Of a stretch of DNA of 11,822 nt, positions 1 through 6,262 are shown one piece after another. Each line of letters begins with the position of its first letter. Position 1 is the stretch's first letter. Both the position numbers and the translations under genes were made by a program. The notes beneath the pieces were generated by a model. The model worked only from the letters and a program-made list of their open reading frames with translations. It had not been told where the DNA came from and ran no database searches. The stretch covers positions 4,121-15,942 of the forward strand of contig DPVW01000260.1 of the NCBI GenBank assembly GCA_003529325.1, in the 5' to 3' direction. The stretch is from Candidatus Latescibacterota bacterium (GTDB taxonomy: Bacteria; Latescibacterota; UBA2968; UBA8231).

Positions 1-1777
1 CCCCTGCCCCCGCTGGGCACACGACTTGCATCTGCTGCCCGCTTGGTGTCATGATCAAAAACTGCTGCCCTTCACCGACGCCCGCCGGCACAGTGACTTG
101 CATCGTCTGGTACACGGGAACGACAACGGCGGCACCAGGAGCGGGCGCAGGCGGGGCGCTCGCGGCCGGGGCCTGCGGGTAGGACGAACCACCACCACCC
201 GTATTTGCGATCGCGTCGGCGAGGAGCTTGGTGACGGCGGCCCACGCGTGGTCGATGAATTCCCCGCTCGAGCTGTTTACCGCCAACCCACTGGTTAGCA
301 AGATGGTGAATGTGCATTCAGCTTCTTCGCCCTCATCCTTCGCAGAGGTGACGCTTTCCGCGGCACGTACGCCGGAGACGGTGTCGCGGCCACGTGGGAG
401 CGAGAGCATCTCCGCCACCGCACGCACTTGCGGGGGCTCGATGGTGGAGAGGGAGCGGCCACTGAAATCCCCTTCCGTGCGGGAGTGCGCGAGAATCTCG
501 TCATAGTCCGCCTTTTCCTCTGGGTTCATGAACAATGCACGCACGTAGAAGACGATGAATGCGTGAAAGTCGCCAAAAAGATCCGCGTCCTCGGCGCCAA
601 CACCACCACCTCCCCAGTCCGCGAGTCGCATGGCTTCAATCTCGGCGGCATCGGCGTCCTCCGGACTCGACGCAAACGTGGCCAGCACGCTCGCATCGGC
701 ACCCATCATGAGCATCTGACCCAGATCAAGATCACCGTGGTTGATGCGCGCGGCATGCAGGCAGCGCATGATTCCAGCCGTGCGTTGCAAGACCAGCAGC
801 TTGCTTCGCACGCTTGTGCAGCGGTCTCCGTCGATAAAGCCTTCCAAATCAATGGCACGCTCACCATCGGAGACCGAGACGCCGCCTGCGACCTCCATCG
901 CCACGAGGGCGCTCGATTTGCCTTGCTGCCAGCCAAAGATGCGTGGCGTTCCCCAGCTGCACACCGCGTTTGCCGCGATGGTGGTCCGCACCTCATCCTC
1001 GCACTCCTCCAGCGAGTCGCGCTCGACGAACTCTTTGATTGCTGCCGTCATCCCGCTCGGCCCAAACGTGCCGGCATACACGATGCATCCGCCGCGGCCG
1101 AGCTCTGCGCCTTTGTGAAAAGTGCTGGCATCCGCGCGCAGGGACTCGACGAGCGAGTTGATTTCATCCTCGCTGATAGTTCCCGCGCTTGTGCAAGGGA
1201 CGAGCGGTGCCCGAGGTGCTTGTCGTTGGGTTGGGAAGCCGACCATGACGGCGCGCTGGTTGGGTGCAGCAGGAGGCGCTGCCGCACGAGGAGCAGCAGC
1301 AGCGTCGTCGTACCCAAAATAGATGGTCCACGCGTAGTCCGCATCACGTTCGCCCCAGCTCACGGAGCCACCATCCTCGCTGTTGCTGTGGAGGAACTGC
1401 CCTTCCTCCGCGCAGGACTCGAGGTAGATTGTCATCCCCGAGGTAATCTCTCCGGCGTCCATGTCGGCATCAATCCTCCACTGCGCTTCCTCGGCATCTT
1501 GTGAGCCCCAGCTCATGCCTTCGTCTTCGTCTTCATCCATGTTGCTGTGAAGATACCCGCCGTTCGCGACGCTCTTGAGGTTGATGATGCTCCCGACGGA
1601 GATGTCGCCAGAGTTCCATTCGATGATCCACGCGGTGGACGTGTTCTTCGTTTTGGAGAACTTGAATCCCTCCCCCTCGCGGCTGTTGGAGTGCCAAAAT
1701 TTGCCCGTGTGCTTGGACTTTAAGTAAATGATGGTGTCTTCGTCGGAGGCGGCATGGGTTGCGAACACGTTGCCCAT
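1..1777 (-). CDS. MIR-like beta-trefoil + divergent protein kinase, partial (C-terminus off the left edge), eukaryote-like
   Basis: The frame is open for 592 codons from the ATG at 1777-1775 to base 2. An in-frame TGA at 1862-1864 with no ATG in between fixes the start. Residues 16-154 hold three similar ~40-residue repeats, each with an aromatic/leucine-HSN motif (WHSN 28-31, LHSN 76-79, LHSN 129-132) and a late Trp, as expected for a threefold beta-trefoil of MIR/ricin type. An Ala/Pro-rich linker follows (about 155-205). Residues ~221-450 resemble a protein kinase: Gly-rich loop LGRGG (226-230), AIK with K248, catalytic-loop HGDLDLGQ (347-354), and DWG (387-389) in the DFG position. The loop lacks the usual Lys and Asn, so activity is uncertain. 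The tail repeats MQV..PAG twice (559-566, 583-590). MGNVFAT at the N-terminus fits a weak myristoylation pattern. Architecture and tail point to a protist gene; no intron is evident. Substrate unknown. Confidence 0.8.
   Translation of the reverse strand, partial: MGNVFATHAASDEDTIIYLKSKHTGKFWHSNSREGEGFKFSKTKNTSTAWIIEWNSGDISVGSIINLKSVANGGYLHSNMDEDEDEGMSWGSQDAEEAQWRIDADMDAGEITSGMTIYLESCAEEGQFLHSNSEDGGSVSWGERDADYAWTIYFGYDDAAAAPRAAAPPAAPNQRAVMVGFPTQRQAPRAPLVPCTSAGTISEDEINSLVESLRADASTFHKGAELGRGGCIVYAGTFGPSGMTAAIKEFVERDSLEECEDEVRTTIAANAVCSWGTPRIFGWQQGKSSALVAMEVAGGVSVSDGERAIDLEGFIDGDRCTSVRSKLLVLQRTAGIMRCLHAARINHGDLDLGQMLMMGADASVLATFASSPEDADAAEIEAMRLADWGGGGVGAEDADLFGDFHAFIVFYVRALFMNPEEKADYDEILAHSRTEGDFSGRSLSTIEPPQVRAVAEMLSLPRGRDTVSGVRAAESVTSAKDEGEEAECTFTILLTSGLAVNSSSGEFIDHAWAAVTKLLADAIANTGGGGSSYPQAPAASAPPAPAPGAAVVVPVYQTMQVTVPAGVGEGQQFLIMTPSGQQMQVVCPAGAG
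2..103 (-). repeat. Tandem MQV..PAG motif at the C-terminal side of the kinase protein
   Basis: Two copies of M-Q-V-x-x-P-A-G-[VA]-G occur at residues 559-568 and 583-592, 24 residues apart. The first copy is followed by EGQQF and TPSGQQ. This spacing and the alternation of PAG with GQQ resemble the 'P-x-G-V-x-x-G-Q-x-F' repeats I recall from stramenopile and haptophyte proteins. The series probably continues beyond the window edge. Function unknown. Confidence 0.5.
1316..1732 (-). repeat. Threefold internal protein repeat (beta-trefoil units)
   Basis: Three degenerate copies lie at residues 16-54, 64-103 and 116-154 of the minus-strand protein. Shared positions are an opening hydrophobic-x-L-[KE]-S, a Gly about six to eight residues on, the HSN motif, an SWG or FS element and a closing W-x-I or W-I-I. 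Spacing between HSN motifs is 48 and 53 residues. Three units of this size make exactly one beta-trefoil domain. MIR domains carry a comparable LHSH motif, so a MIR-like fold is the best guess; ricin-B or fascin-like trefoils are alternatives. Confidence 0.65.
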
Positions 1778-2009
1778 TGGTGTGGAGTGTGGAGAACGTG
1801 CGCGGCAGTTGGAGGCGGCGGCGCTTGGCCTGCTGGTTTTGCTCGAAGGCTTGGTTGTTGGTCACAGATCGTGAGATCTCTTTCTCCACCCCAACCGCGT
1901 ATTCACCCCACCCAAACTCCTCCTGAGTAGCCCGCACAACAACAACGCCTCTTGTCTAGGTCTGTGGTACTCCGCTCGCGCTCAGGAAGACTGATTTCCA
2001 TCCAGTGTC
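1778..2009. other. Non-coding boundary zone between eukaryote-like and bacterial sequence
   Basis: This stretch holds the region upstream of the trefoil-kinase start and the left border of the histidine-kinase remnant. An overlapping minus-strand open frame begins at 1937, but it runs out of phase through the trefoil gene and shows no family features, so I treat its first part as 5' untranslated sequence. I found no insertion sequence, tRNA, direct repeat or convincing promoter marking a recombination point. Confidence 0.45.
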
Positions 2010-3126
2010 GTGCCCATTCCTGGCTTCTTCGAGCGAGGCAACAGCTGCCGCGCAGGCGATGAGGCTCGCATCTCGTTGGACCGACTGCACGCCTTCAGCG
2101 AGCATATTAATAGAGTAGTATACGCTAACGCAATGGTGGAGGGGCTTTTAGACCTGTCCCGTCAAGCCTCGGACCCAGCGCTTCCACACCGGCGAGGACG
2201 CCTGGATCTCACAGGGGAAGTTTATCTTAGCAGCAGAGCAGCTTCCGCGTCGGTGTCGTGCTCGTGTCACGGGATGTCGGTGAGCAGCGGCGGATGGAAG
2301 AAGAGCTGCTCAAATCCGAGAAGCTTGAGTCCCTCGGCGTGCTGGCCGGTGGTATCGCGCACGACTTCAACAATATCCTGACGTCGATTGTCGGCTACCT
2401 GTCGCTGGCCAAGATCGACATCAAGCCGGAGTCCGAACTCTACGAGAATCTTACCGAGGTGGAGTCTGCCGCCGATCGGGCGACAGATCTGACTATCAAC
2501 TGCTCGCCTTCACCAAGGGGGGCGTACCGGTCAAAAAGACCGCCTCCATGGCCGAGATTATTCGGGACTCAGCCAGTTTCACCATGCGTGGGTCGAATGT
2601 GCGGTGTGATTTTCATATCGATCCGGGGTTGTGGCCGGCTGAGGTGGACCGCAGTCAGATCAGCCAGGTGATCCAGAATCTCGTCCTCAACGCCGATCAG
2701 TCCATGCCCTCGGGAGAGGCGGAAATGCTCATTCACGGCGAGGGGCGAGTGCTCGTGCTCGACGACCAGGCATCGATTCGACAACTTGTCAGCGATCTGC
2801 TGGGACGCTTGGTTACGAGTCCAAGTGCGTCGCTGACCGGGCGGGAAGCGCTGGATGCATATGGCCGGGCGCGCACCGAAGGCAAGGGCTTCGATGCCGT
2901 GATCATGGACCTGACCGTACCTGGTGGGATGGGGGGACGAGAGGTAGCCTCACGGATCCTTGAATTGGATCCGGAGGCACGCACCGTCGTCTCCAGCGGC
3001 TACTCAGATGATCCCATCATGGCCGAGTACAGGGACCACGGATTCATGGGTGTCGTCGCCAAACCATATAATATCGGCGAACTGAGTCGGGTGCTGGCGC
3101 AGGTAATTGGCGTGGGGTCCAAGTAA
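2010..3126 (+). pseudogene. Broken PAS / histidine kinase / receiver hybrid sensor gene
   Basis: Pieces of one hybrid kinase lie in order in different frames. Frame 3 up to about 2160 has a PAS-like RVVYANAMVEGLLDL. Frame 2 (about 2231-2497) has the PAS end (VLVSRDVGEQRR) and the HisKA box GGIAHDFNNIL with phosphoacceptor His at 2360-2362. Frame 1 (about 2498-3126) continues with LLAFTKGGVPVKK, the N-box NLVLNADQSMP, and a receiver with DD at 2761-2766, acceptor Asp at 2908-2910 (VIMDLTVPGGMGG), SSGYSDD and Lys at 3061-3063. The frame 2 to 1 shift needs about one lost base near 2497. After the N-box, the G boxes of the ATPase domain are missing and the receiver follows in frame at about 2738. 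Within the receiver, 2808-2837 reads better in another frame (LGYESKCVAD), implying a compensated indel pair. Either a decayed gene or poor assembly; the 5' limit is uncertain. Confidence 0.75.
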
Positions 3127-3143
3127 GGACTCAGACCCCACGC
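3110..3143. terminator. 10-bp perfect inverted repeat between convergent genes
   Basis: GCGTGGGGTC (3110-3119) pairs exactly with GACCCCACGC (3134-3143) across a 14-base loop. The TAA of the sensor-kinase remnant (3124-3126) lies in the loop, and the TGA of the small minus-strand gene (3145-3147) starts two bases beyond the stem. The position suits a shared bidirectional terminator, but there is no long T run on either side. GGGGTC/GACCCC palindromes also occur as REP-like dispersed repeats, which is an alternative. Confidence 0.5.
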
Positions 3144-3144
3144 T

Positions 3145-3414
3145 TCAGTTTGCGGTAGACGCCTCGCCCTCGAGGCGTTTCAGGTCAATTGTCTTCAAAT
3201 AGTCCTGCAGGGCCCGCCCATCTGATGGCAGGTCGAGGACATCTGAAAACGGCCACATGTCGCTCTGCAGAAACTGCAGGGCACTCTCCTTGTCCTTGTC
3301 GTGGGAGGCCGGACCAGAGGACATGTCTTTGATGGCTTGCAGAATGACGGCAGCGGCCAAGCGCCGATGGCCGTCGAATTGGGAGCGGTAGGCGGACTTG
3401 CGTTCCTTGGCCAT
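3145..3414 (-). CDS. Small hypothetical protein, 89 aa
   Basis: I do not recognise this protein. The chosen ATG (3414-3412) gives a start MAKERKSAYRSQFDGHRR; upstream the frame stays open to about 3540, but that extension has no protein-like character. A weak GAGAG lies just before the ATG. The product is polar and probably soluble, with a basic N-terminus and a predicted helical AVILQAIKDM segment, then an ALQFLQSDMWPFSDVLDLP stretch. That last part loosely recalls small phage or mobile-element proteins with a hydrophobic FSDVLxL core; this is only an impression. It lies convergent to the broken sensor gene and 172 bp downstream of the transporter operon in the same direction. No membrane segment or signal peptide is seen. 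Confidence 0.45.
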   Translation of the reverse strand: MAKERKSAYRSQFDGHRRLAAAVILQAIKDMSSGPASHDKDKESALQFLQSDMWPFSDVLDLPSDGRALQDYLKTIDLKRLEGEASTAN

Positions 3415-3586
3415 AACTCTCGTATCGGATCGGCTGATAGTTGTATTCGAAGTTGAATAAGCTAACCATTGGAGGGACGTCCCGACAGGATAAAATGATC
3501 CCCGAACCCCGATCGAAGCTTGTTCCAACGCCTGCTCCAACTGCCCAACCTACCCAAAAACAGTGGGTTAACCGCTCTCCGGGCCG

Positions 3587-4843
3587 CTAGACAAAGAGTC
3601 CCACCACGCACCCGGTGAGCATCGTCGCCAGCGTTCCGCCAAGGATGGACCGCATACCCAGACTTGCCAGGTCGCCTCGACGGTCAGGCGCGATGCTGCC
3701 GATACCTCCAATCATGATGGCAACGGAGCCGAAGTTGGCGAAACCACACATGGCGTAGACGGTGATCAGGAAGGCGCGATCGCTGAGCCCGGGTGCAGCG
3801 GAACGCATGCGGGCAGACAGGTCCAGATAGGCGACGAATTCATTTAGGATCGTCTTGACCCCCATCAATTCGCCGATGATCCCCGCCTCAGACCAGGACA
3901 CGCCCATCAGCCAGCAGGGCAGCTGGAACAACCAGCCCACCACCCTCTGCAGCGTCCAGGTCCCGGTGCTTCCCAATTGTGCACCGACCCAACCCAGGGT
4001 CGTATTGACGAGCGCGACAAGACCGATGAAGGCGATCAGCATCGCCAGGATATTGATGAACAAGCTCATGCCCTCGGAGGCACCGCGGGCGGCTGCATCG
4101 AGACCGTTGAGGGTTTCTTCGGCCTCCAGTTCGATGTCGGTCCCGGAGGTCTGTGGTTGCTCCGTCTCCGGCAACATCAACTTGGCGACGGCGATCGCGG
4201 CCGGCGCGCTGATCAAGGAGGCGGTGAACAAGTGCCCAGCAATCTCGGGATGTGCAGCCGACAACATCGAGGCGTATACGACCATCACCGTGCCAGCGAT
4301 GGTCGCCATACCCGCCACCATCAAGCAGAACAGTTCACTGCGTGTCATCCGAGATACATACGGCCGTATCAGCAGCGGCGCTTCGGTCATGCCGAGCAAC
4401 ACATTCGATGCGACACCGACGCTTTCGGCGCCACTGATTCCGAAGATGCGCTGCATGAATCGACTCAGTCGGGCGATCACCCACGGCAGGATCCCGTAGT
4501 GATAGAGAATGCGCGACAGGGAAGCGACGAAGATGATGACAGCGGCGATCTCGAGGGCGACAATCGGTCCGTAAGTGGAGATGAACTCGGGGTTGCTGAC
4601 GCCGATAAAGAGCAACGACTGACCGGCCTTCTGCGAGGTCGCCTGCAACAATGTGGTCAGTGCGCCGACAATGCCGAAGATGTGGGTCCGCAGACCGGTC
4701 AACAGCAGACAGGCGGTAAGACTCAGTTGCAATCCGGTGGCGACACCGATGATGCGCCACGGGATTTTACCCTGCCGTGTACCCGCCGCCCAAGCGATGC
4801 CCAGCAGGATGACATAACCGCAGGTGCTGTGTAGCATGTCCAT
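3587..4843 (-). CDS. nupC: Concentrative nucleoside transporter (CNT/NupC family)
   Basis: A 418-residue inner-membrane protein that should import nucleosides by H+ or Na+ symport. Length fits bacterial CNT proteins. Diagnostic motifs are intact: GMTEAPLLIRPY (151-162), GVKTILNEFVAY (328-339) and CGFANFGSVAI (366-376). Many hydrophobic segments span the chain, including re-entrant-loop-like regions around 290-330. The Gly-Met pair before Thr-Glu (151-152) is, from memory, the pair found in purine-preferring human CNT2, whereas VcCNT and CNT1 have Gln in the second position; a purine preference is therefore possible but inferred. The gene starts 4 bp after the stop of the P-loop gene and has its own Shine-Dalgarno inside that gene's end, so it is the last gene of a four-gene operon. 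The annotation as a CNT transporter is firm; the substrate is not. Confidence 0.92.
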   Translation of the reverse strand: MDMLHSTCGYVILLGIAWAAGTRQGKIPWRIIGVATGLQLSLTACLLLTGLRTHIFGIVGALTTLLQATSQKAGQSLLFIGVSNPEFISTYGPIVALEIAAVIIFVASLSRILYHYGILPWVIARLSRFMQRIFGISGAESVGVASNVLLGMTEAPLLIRPYVSRMTRSELFCLMVAGMATIAGTVMVVYASMLSAAHPEIAGHLFTASLISAPAAIAVAKLMLPETEQPQTSGTDIELEAEETLNGLDAAARGASEGMSLFINILAMLIAFIGLVALVNTTLGWVGAQLGSTGTWTLQRVVGWLFQLPCWLMGVSWSEAGIIGELMGVKTILNEFVAYLDLSARMRSAAPGLSDRAFLITVYAMCGFANFGSVAIMIGGIGSIAPDRRGDLASLGMRSILGGTLATMLTGCVVGLFV

Positions 4844-4847
4844 CTGT

Positions 4848-5525
4848 TTATCCTCTGCTGGGTGTCAAACCAATCGGTGTCAGACCAAGCGCGGCCAGCG
4901 TCCGCTGCACGAGATCATGAATGGCGCCGTCCGTCGACAGGCGCTGGGCTCCCGGCCACACCGGTGTCGCCGTGAGGCGGGCGGCGAAGGCTTCAAACCA
5001 CGGGCTCTCCGCCCGTGACCCACGGCGACGCATGCGGCTCTGCCAGGTGCTGACGGTGGGAGCGTCGAGGTGGAGTACATCGAAGGTTGCTGGTGCGATA
5101 GCTGCCGCCAGCCGTGGCCAGAGATCGAAGTCGGCCAGTTCGGGTCCCCAACCGCCGCTGAGCAACACCGTGCGCCGGCCTACCAGGTTGGCGCAGGCAC
5201 TGGTGACGGCTCCACCATACTCGAGAGGACGCAATCGTTGCCAGTAGTGGGGGTGTCCGTATGCCTCTGACTCGTCGAGTCCCTGTTGGCGCGCCGCCTC
5301 CAGGACGAACCCGCCCGCAGTCCAGTCCTTGTCGATACAGACCACCTGTGGCAGCAATCGCAGCAACTGCTGGGCGAGGGTGGATTTGCCACTGCCGGGG
5401 GGGCCGGCAAGGATGACGAGGCGGGCCTCCGGGTCCCCAACCTGGGCCGCGGCGAGGACGGCGTTCACCGTCGGTCCGGCATCATGCACTGACTCGGCGT
5501 AGCCACCACCCAGGGAGCCGGTCAC
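4848..5525 (-). CDS. P-loop NTPase, AAA_33/zeta-toxin-like small-molecule kinase
   Basis: A cytosolic protein of 225 residues if started at the GTG at 5525-5523. That GTG overlaps the TGA of the preceding dehydrogenase gene as GTGA, the same coupling used elsewhere here. The frame is open further upstream to 5591, but that part lies in the dehydrogenase gene and is not domain-like. Walker A is GPPGSGKS (41-48), followed by CIDKDW (63-68), where the DxD resembles the substrate-binding acidic pair of gluconokinase-, shikimate-kinase- and zeta-like enzymes. An Arg-rich segment (SRMRRRGSR) in the second half could be the lid. The family phosphorylates small molecules or nucleotides; the substrate cannot be read from sequence. 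Its position between a uronate-dehydrogenase-like gene and a nucleoside transporter allows either a sugar or a nucleoside as substrate. A later GTG near 5489 is an alternative start. Confidence 0.72.
   Translation of the reverse strand: MTGSLGGGYAESVHDAGPTVNAVLAAAQVGDPEARLVILAGPPGSGKSTLAQQLLRLLPQVVCIDKDWTAGGFVLEAARQQGLDESEAYGHPHYWQRLRPLEYGGAVTSACANLVGRRTVLLSGGWGPELADFDLWPRLAAAIAPATFDVLHLDAPTVSTWQSRMRRRGSRAESPWFEAFAARLTATPVWPGAQRLSTDGAIHDLVQRTLAALGLTPIGLTPSRG
4851..4856 (-). promoter_or_regulatory. Shine-Dalgarno site of the CNT transporter
   Basis: On the minus strand AGAGGA ends seven bases before the ATG at 4843. It overlaps the last codons of the upstream P-loop gene, whose TAA lies at 4850-4848. 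This supports the ATG at 4843 and translation closely linked to the preceding gene. Confidence 0.7.
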
Positions 5526-6262
5526 GCCGAGGGTGCGCCGCGGTCCTGAGGCTCCCAACCCACCAGGTCTTTGCCGCTGGACAGGTCCCACTTCTTTTCC
5601 CCGCCCTGAGAGGCGCCGTAGATGATGGCAAACTGGGAGGTCGGGTCCTGCAGGCAGCAGGCTGTGAGTTCGGCCATGTCACGACTGGAAAGCCAGCGAT
5701 TCTGTCCCGGCTCGTATTTTCTGTTGACCTCATCCGTATTGGGAAAATTGGCGATGCGGACACAATAACAGGCGATACCATACCGATCGTAGTAAAAGCG
5801 GCCCATGGCCTCCCCATAGGCCTTGCTGACACCATACATGCTGTCCGGGCGGACCGGCAGTCCGGGAGAGGAGATCGCCCCTTCGTTCTCATAAAAGCCG
5901 GTTACATGATTGGTACTGGCGAACACGACCTTTTTCACCTTGTTGATGCGGGCCGACTCGAAGACGTTGTAGGTGCCTTTTAGATTCGTGTCGAAGATCT
6001 GCTGATTGTAGAGTGTGCGTGGCGTGCCCCGACCGGAGACTGCGATCCCCAGATGGACGATGGCGTCGACCCCCTCCCCGGCTTCGATCATACACTCAAA
6101 GTTGGCCAGATCAGCAACGACGACCTGGTCACCTTGTTCCACCTCGGGAACATTGCGGTGGAAGAGCAGACGGAAGTCGTAGCGGTCGCGCAGGTAACGG
6201 CGCAAGGCGCTGCCTACCATACCGGCGGCGCCGGTGATCAGAATTCGTTGACGGGAGCTCAT
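5522..6262 (-). CDS. NAD-dependent extended SDR, uronate dehydrogenase-like
   Basis: A 246-residue soluble oxidoreductase. The Rossmann loop is TGAAGMVG (10-17), an Asp follows at VVADLAN, and the catalytic site is Ser116/Tyr143/Lys147 in VFASTNHVTGFY and YGVSKAYGE. The combination of ASTNHVTGFY, VRPDSMYGVSK, a late FAIIYGAS and a C-terminal LVGWEPQD matches what I recall of uronate dehydrogenases, which oxidise glucuronate or galacturonate to the aldarolactone; their length is similar (~265). A nucleotide-sugar epimerase is the alternative, but the short C-terminal half favours a dehydrogenase. The ATG overlaps the TGA of the transferase gene as ATGA, and the stop overlaps the next gene's GTG, so all three are probably translationally coupled. 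No other uronate-catabolic gene is visible. Confidence 0.78.
   Translation of the reverse strand: MSSRQRILITGAAGMVGSALRRYLRDRYDFRLLFHRNVPEVEQGDQVVVADLANFECMIEAGEGVDAIVHLGIAVSGRGTPRTLYNQQIFDTNLKGTYNVFESARINKVKKVVFASTNHVTGFYENEGAISSPGLPVRPDSMYGVSKAYGEAMGRFYYDRYGIACYCVRIANFPNTDEVNRKYEPGQNRWLSSRDMAELTACCLQDPTSQFAIIYGASQGGEKKWDLSSGKDLVGWEPQDRGAPSA

Noticed and set aside
428..1504. 358-codon plus-strand open frame
   Set aside because: It lies antisense to the trefoil-kinase gene, has many His, Arg and Cys residues without any motif, and is explained by G/C-rich third positions on the other strand.
1533..1937. 134-codon minus-strand open frame upstream of and overlapping the trefoil-kinase gene
   Set aside because: Most of it is an out-of-phase copy of the trefoil region, rich in Arg, Gln and His; no motif or ribosome-binding site.
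3474..3483. Perfect palindrome GGGACGTCCC upstream of the small gene
   Set aside because: A 10-base palindrome is expected by chance in this much sequence and no second copy or promoter element adjoins it.
3541..3586. Possible hairpin (ACCCA/TGGGT) after the transporter stop
   Set aside because: Only five pairs with a loop of about seven bases and no T run at the right place; too weak to call a terminator.
3977..4834. 285-codon plus-strand open frame
   Set aside because: Antisense to the clear CNT transporter; composition dominated by Gln, Asp, Gly and Arg, typical of a shadow frame.
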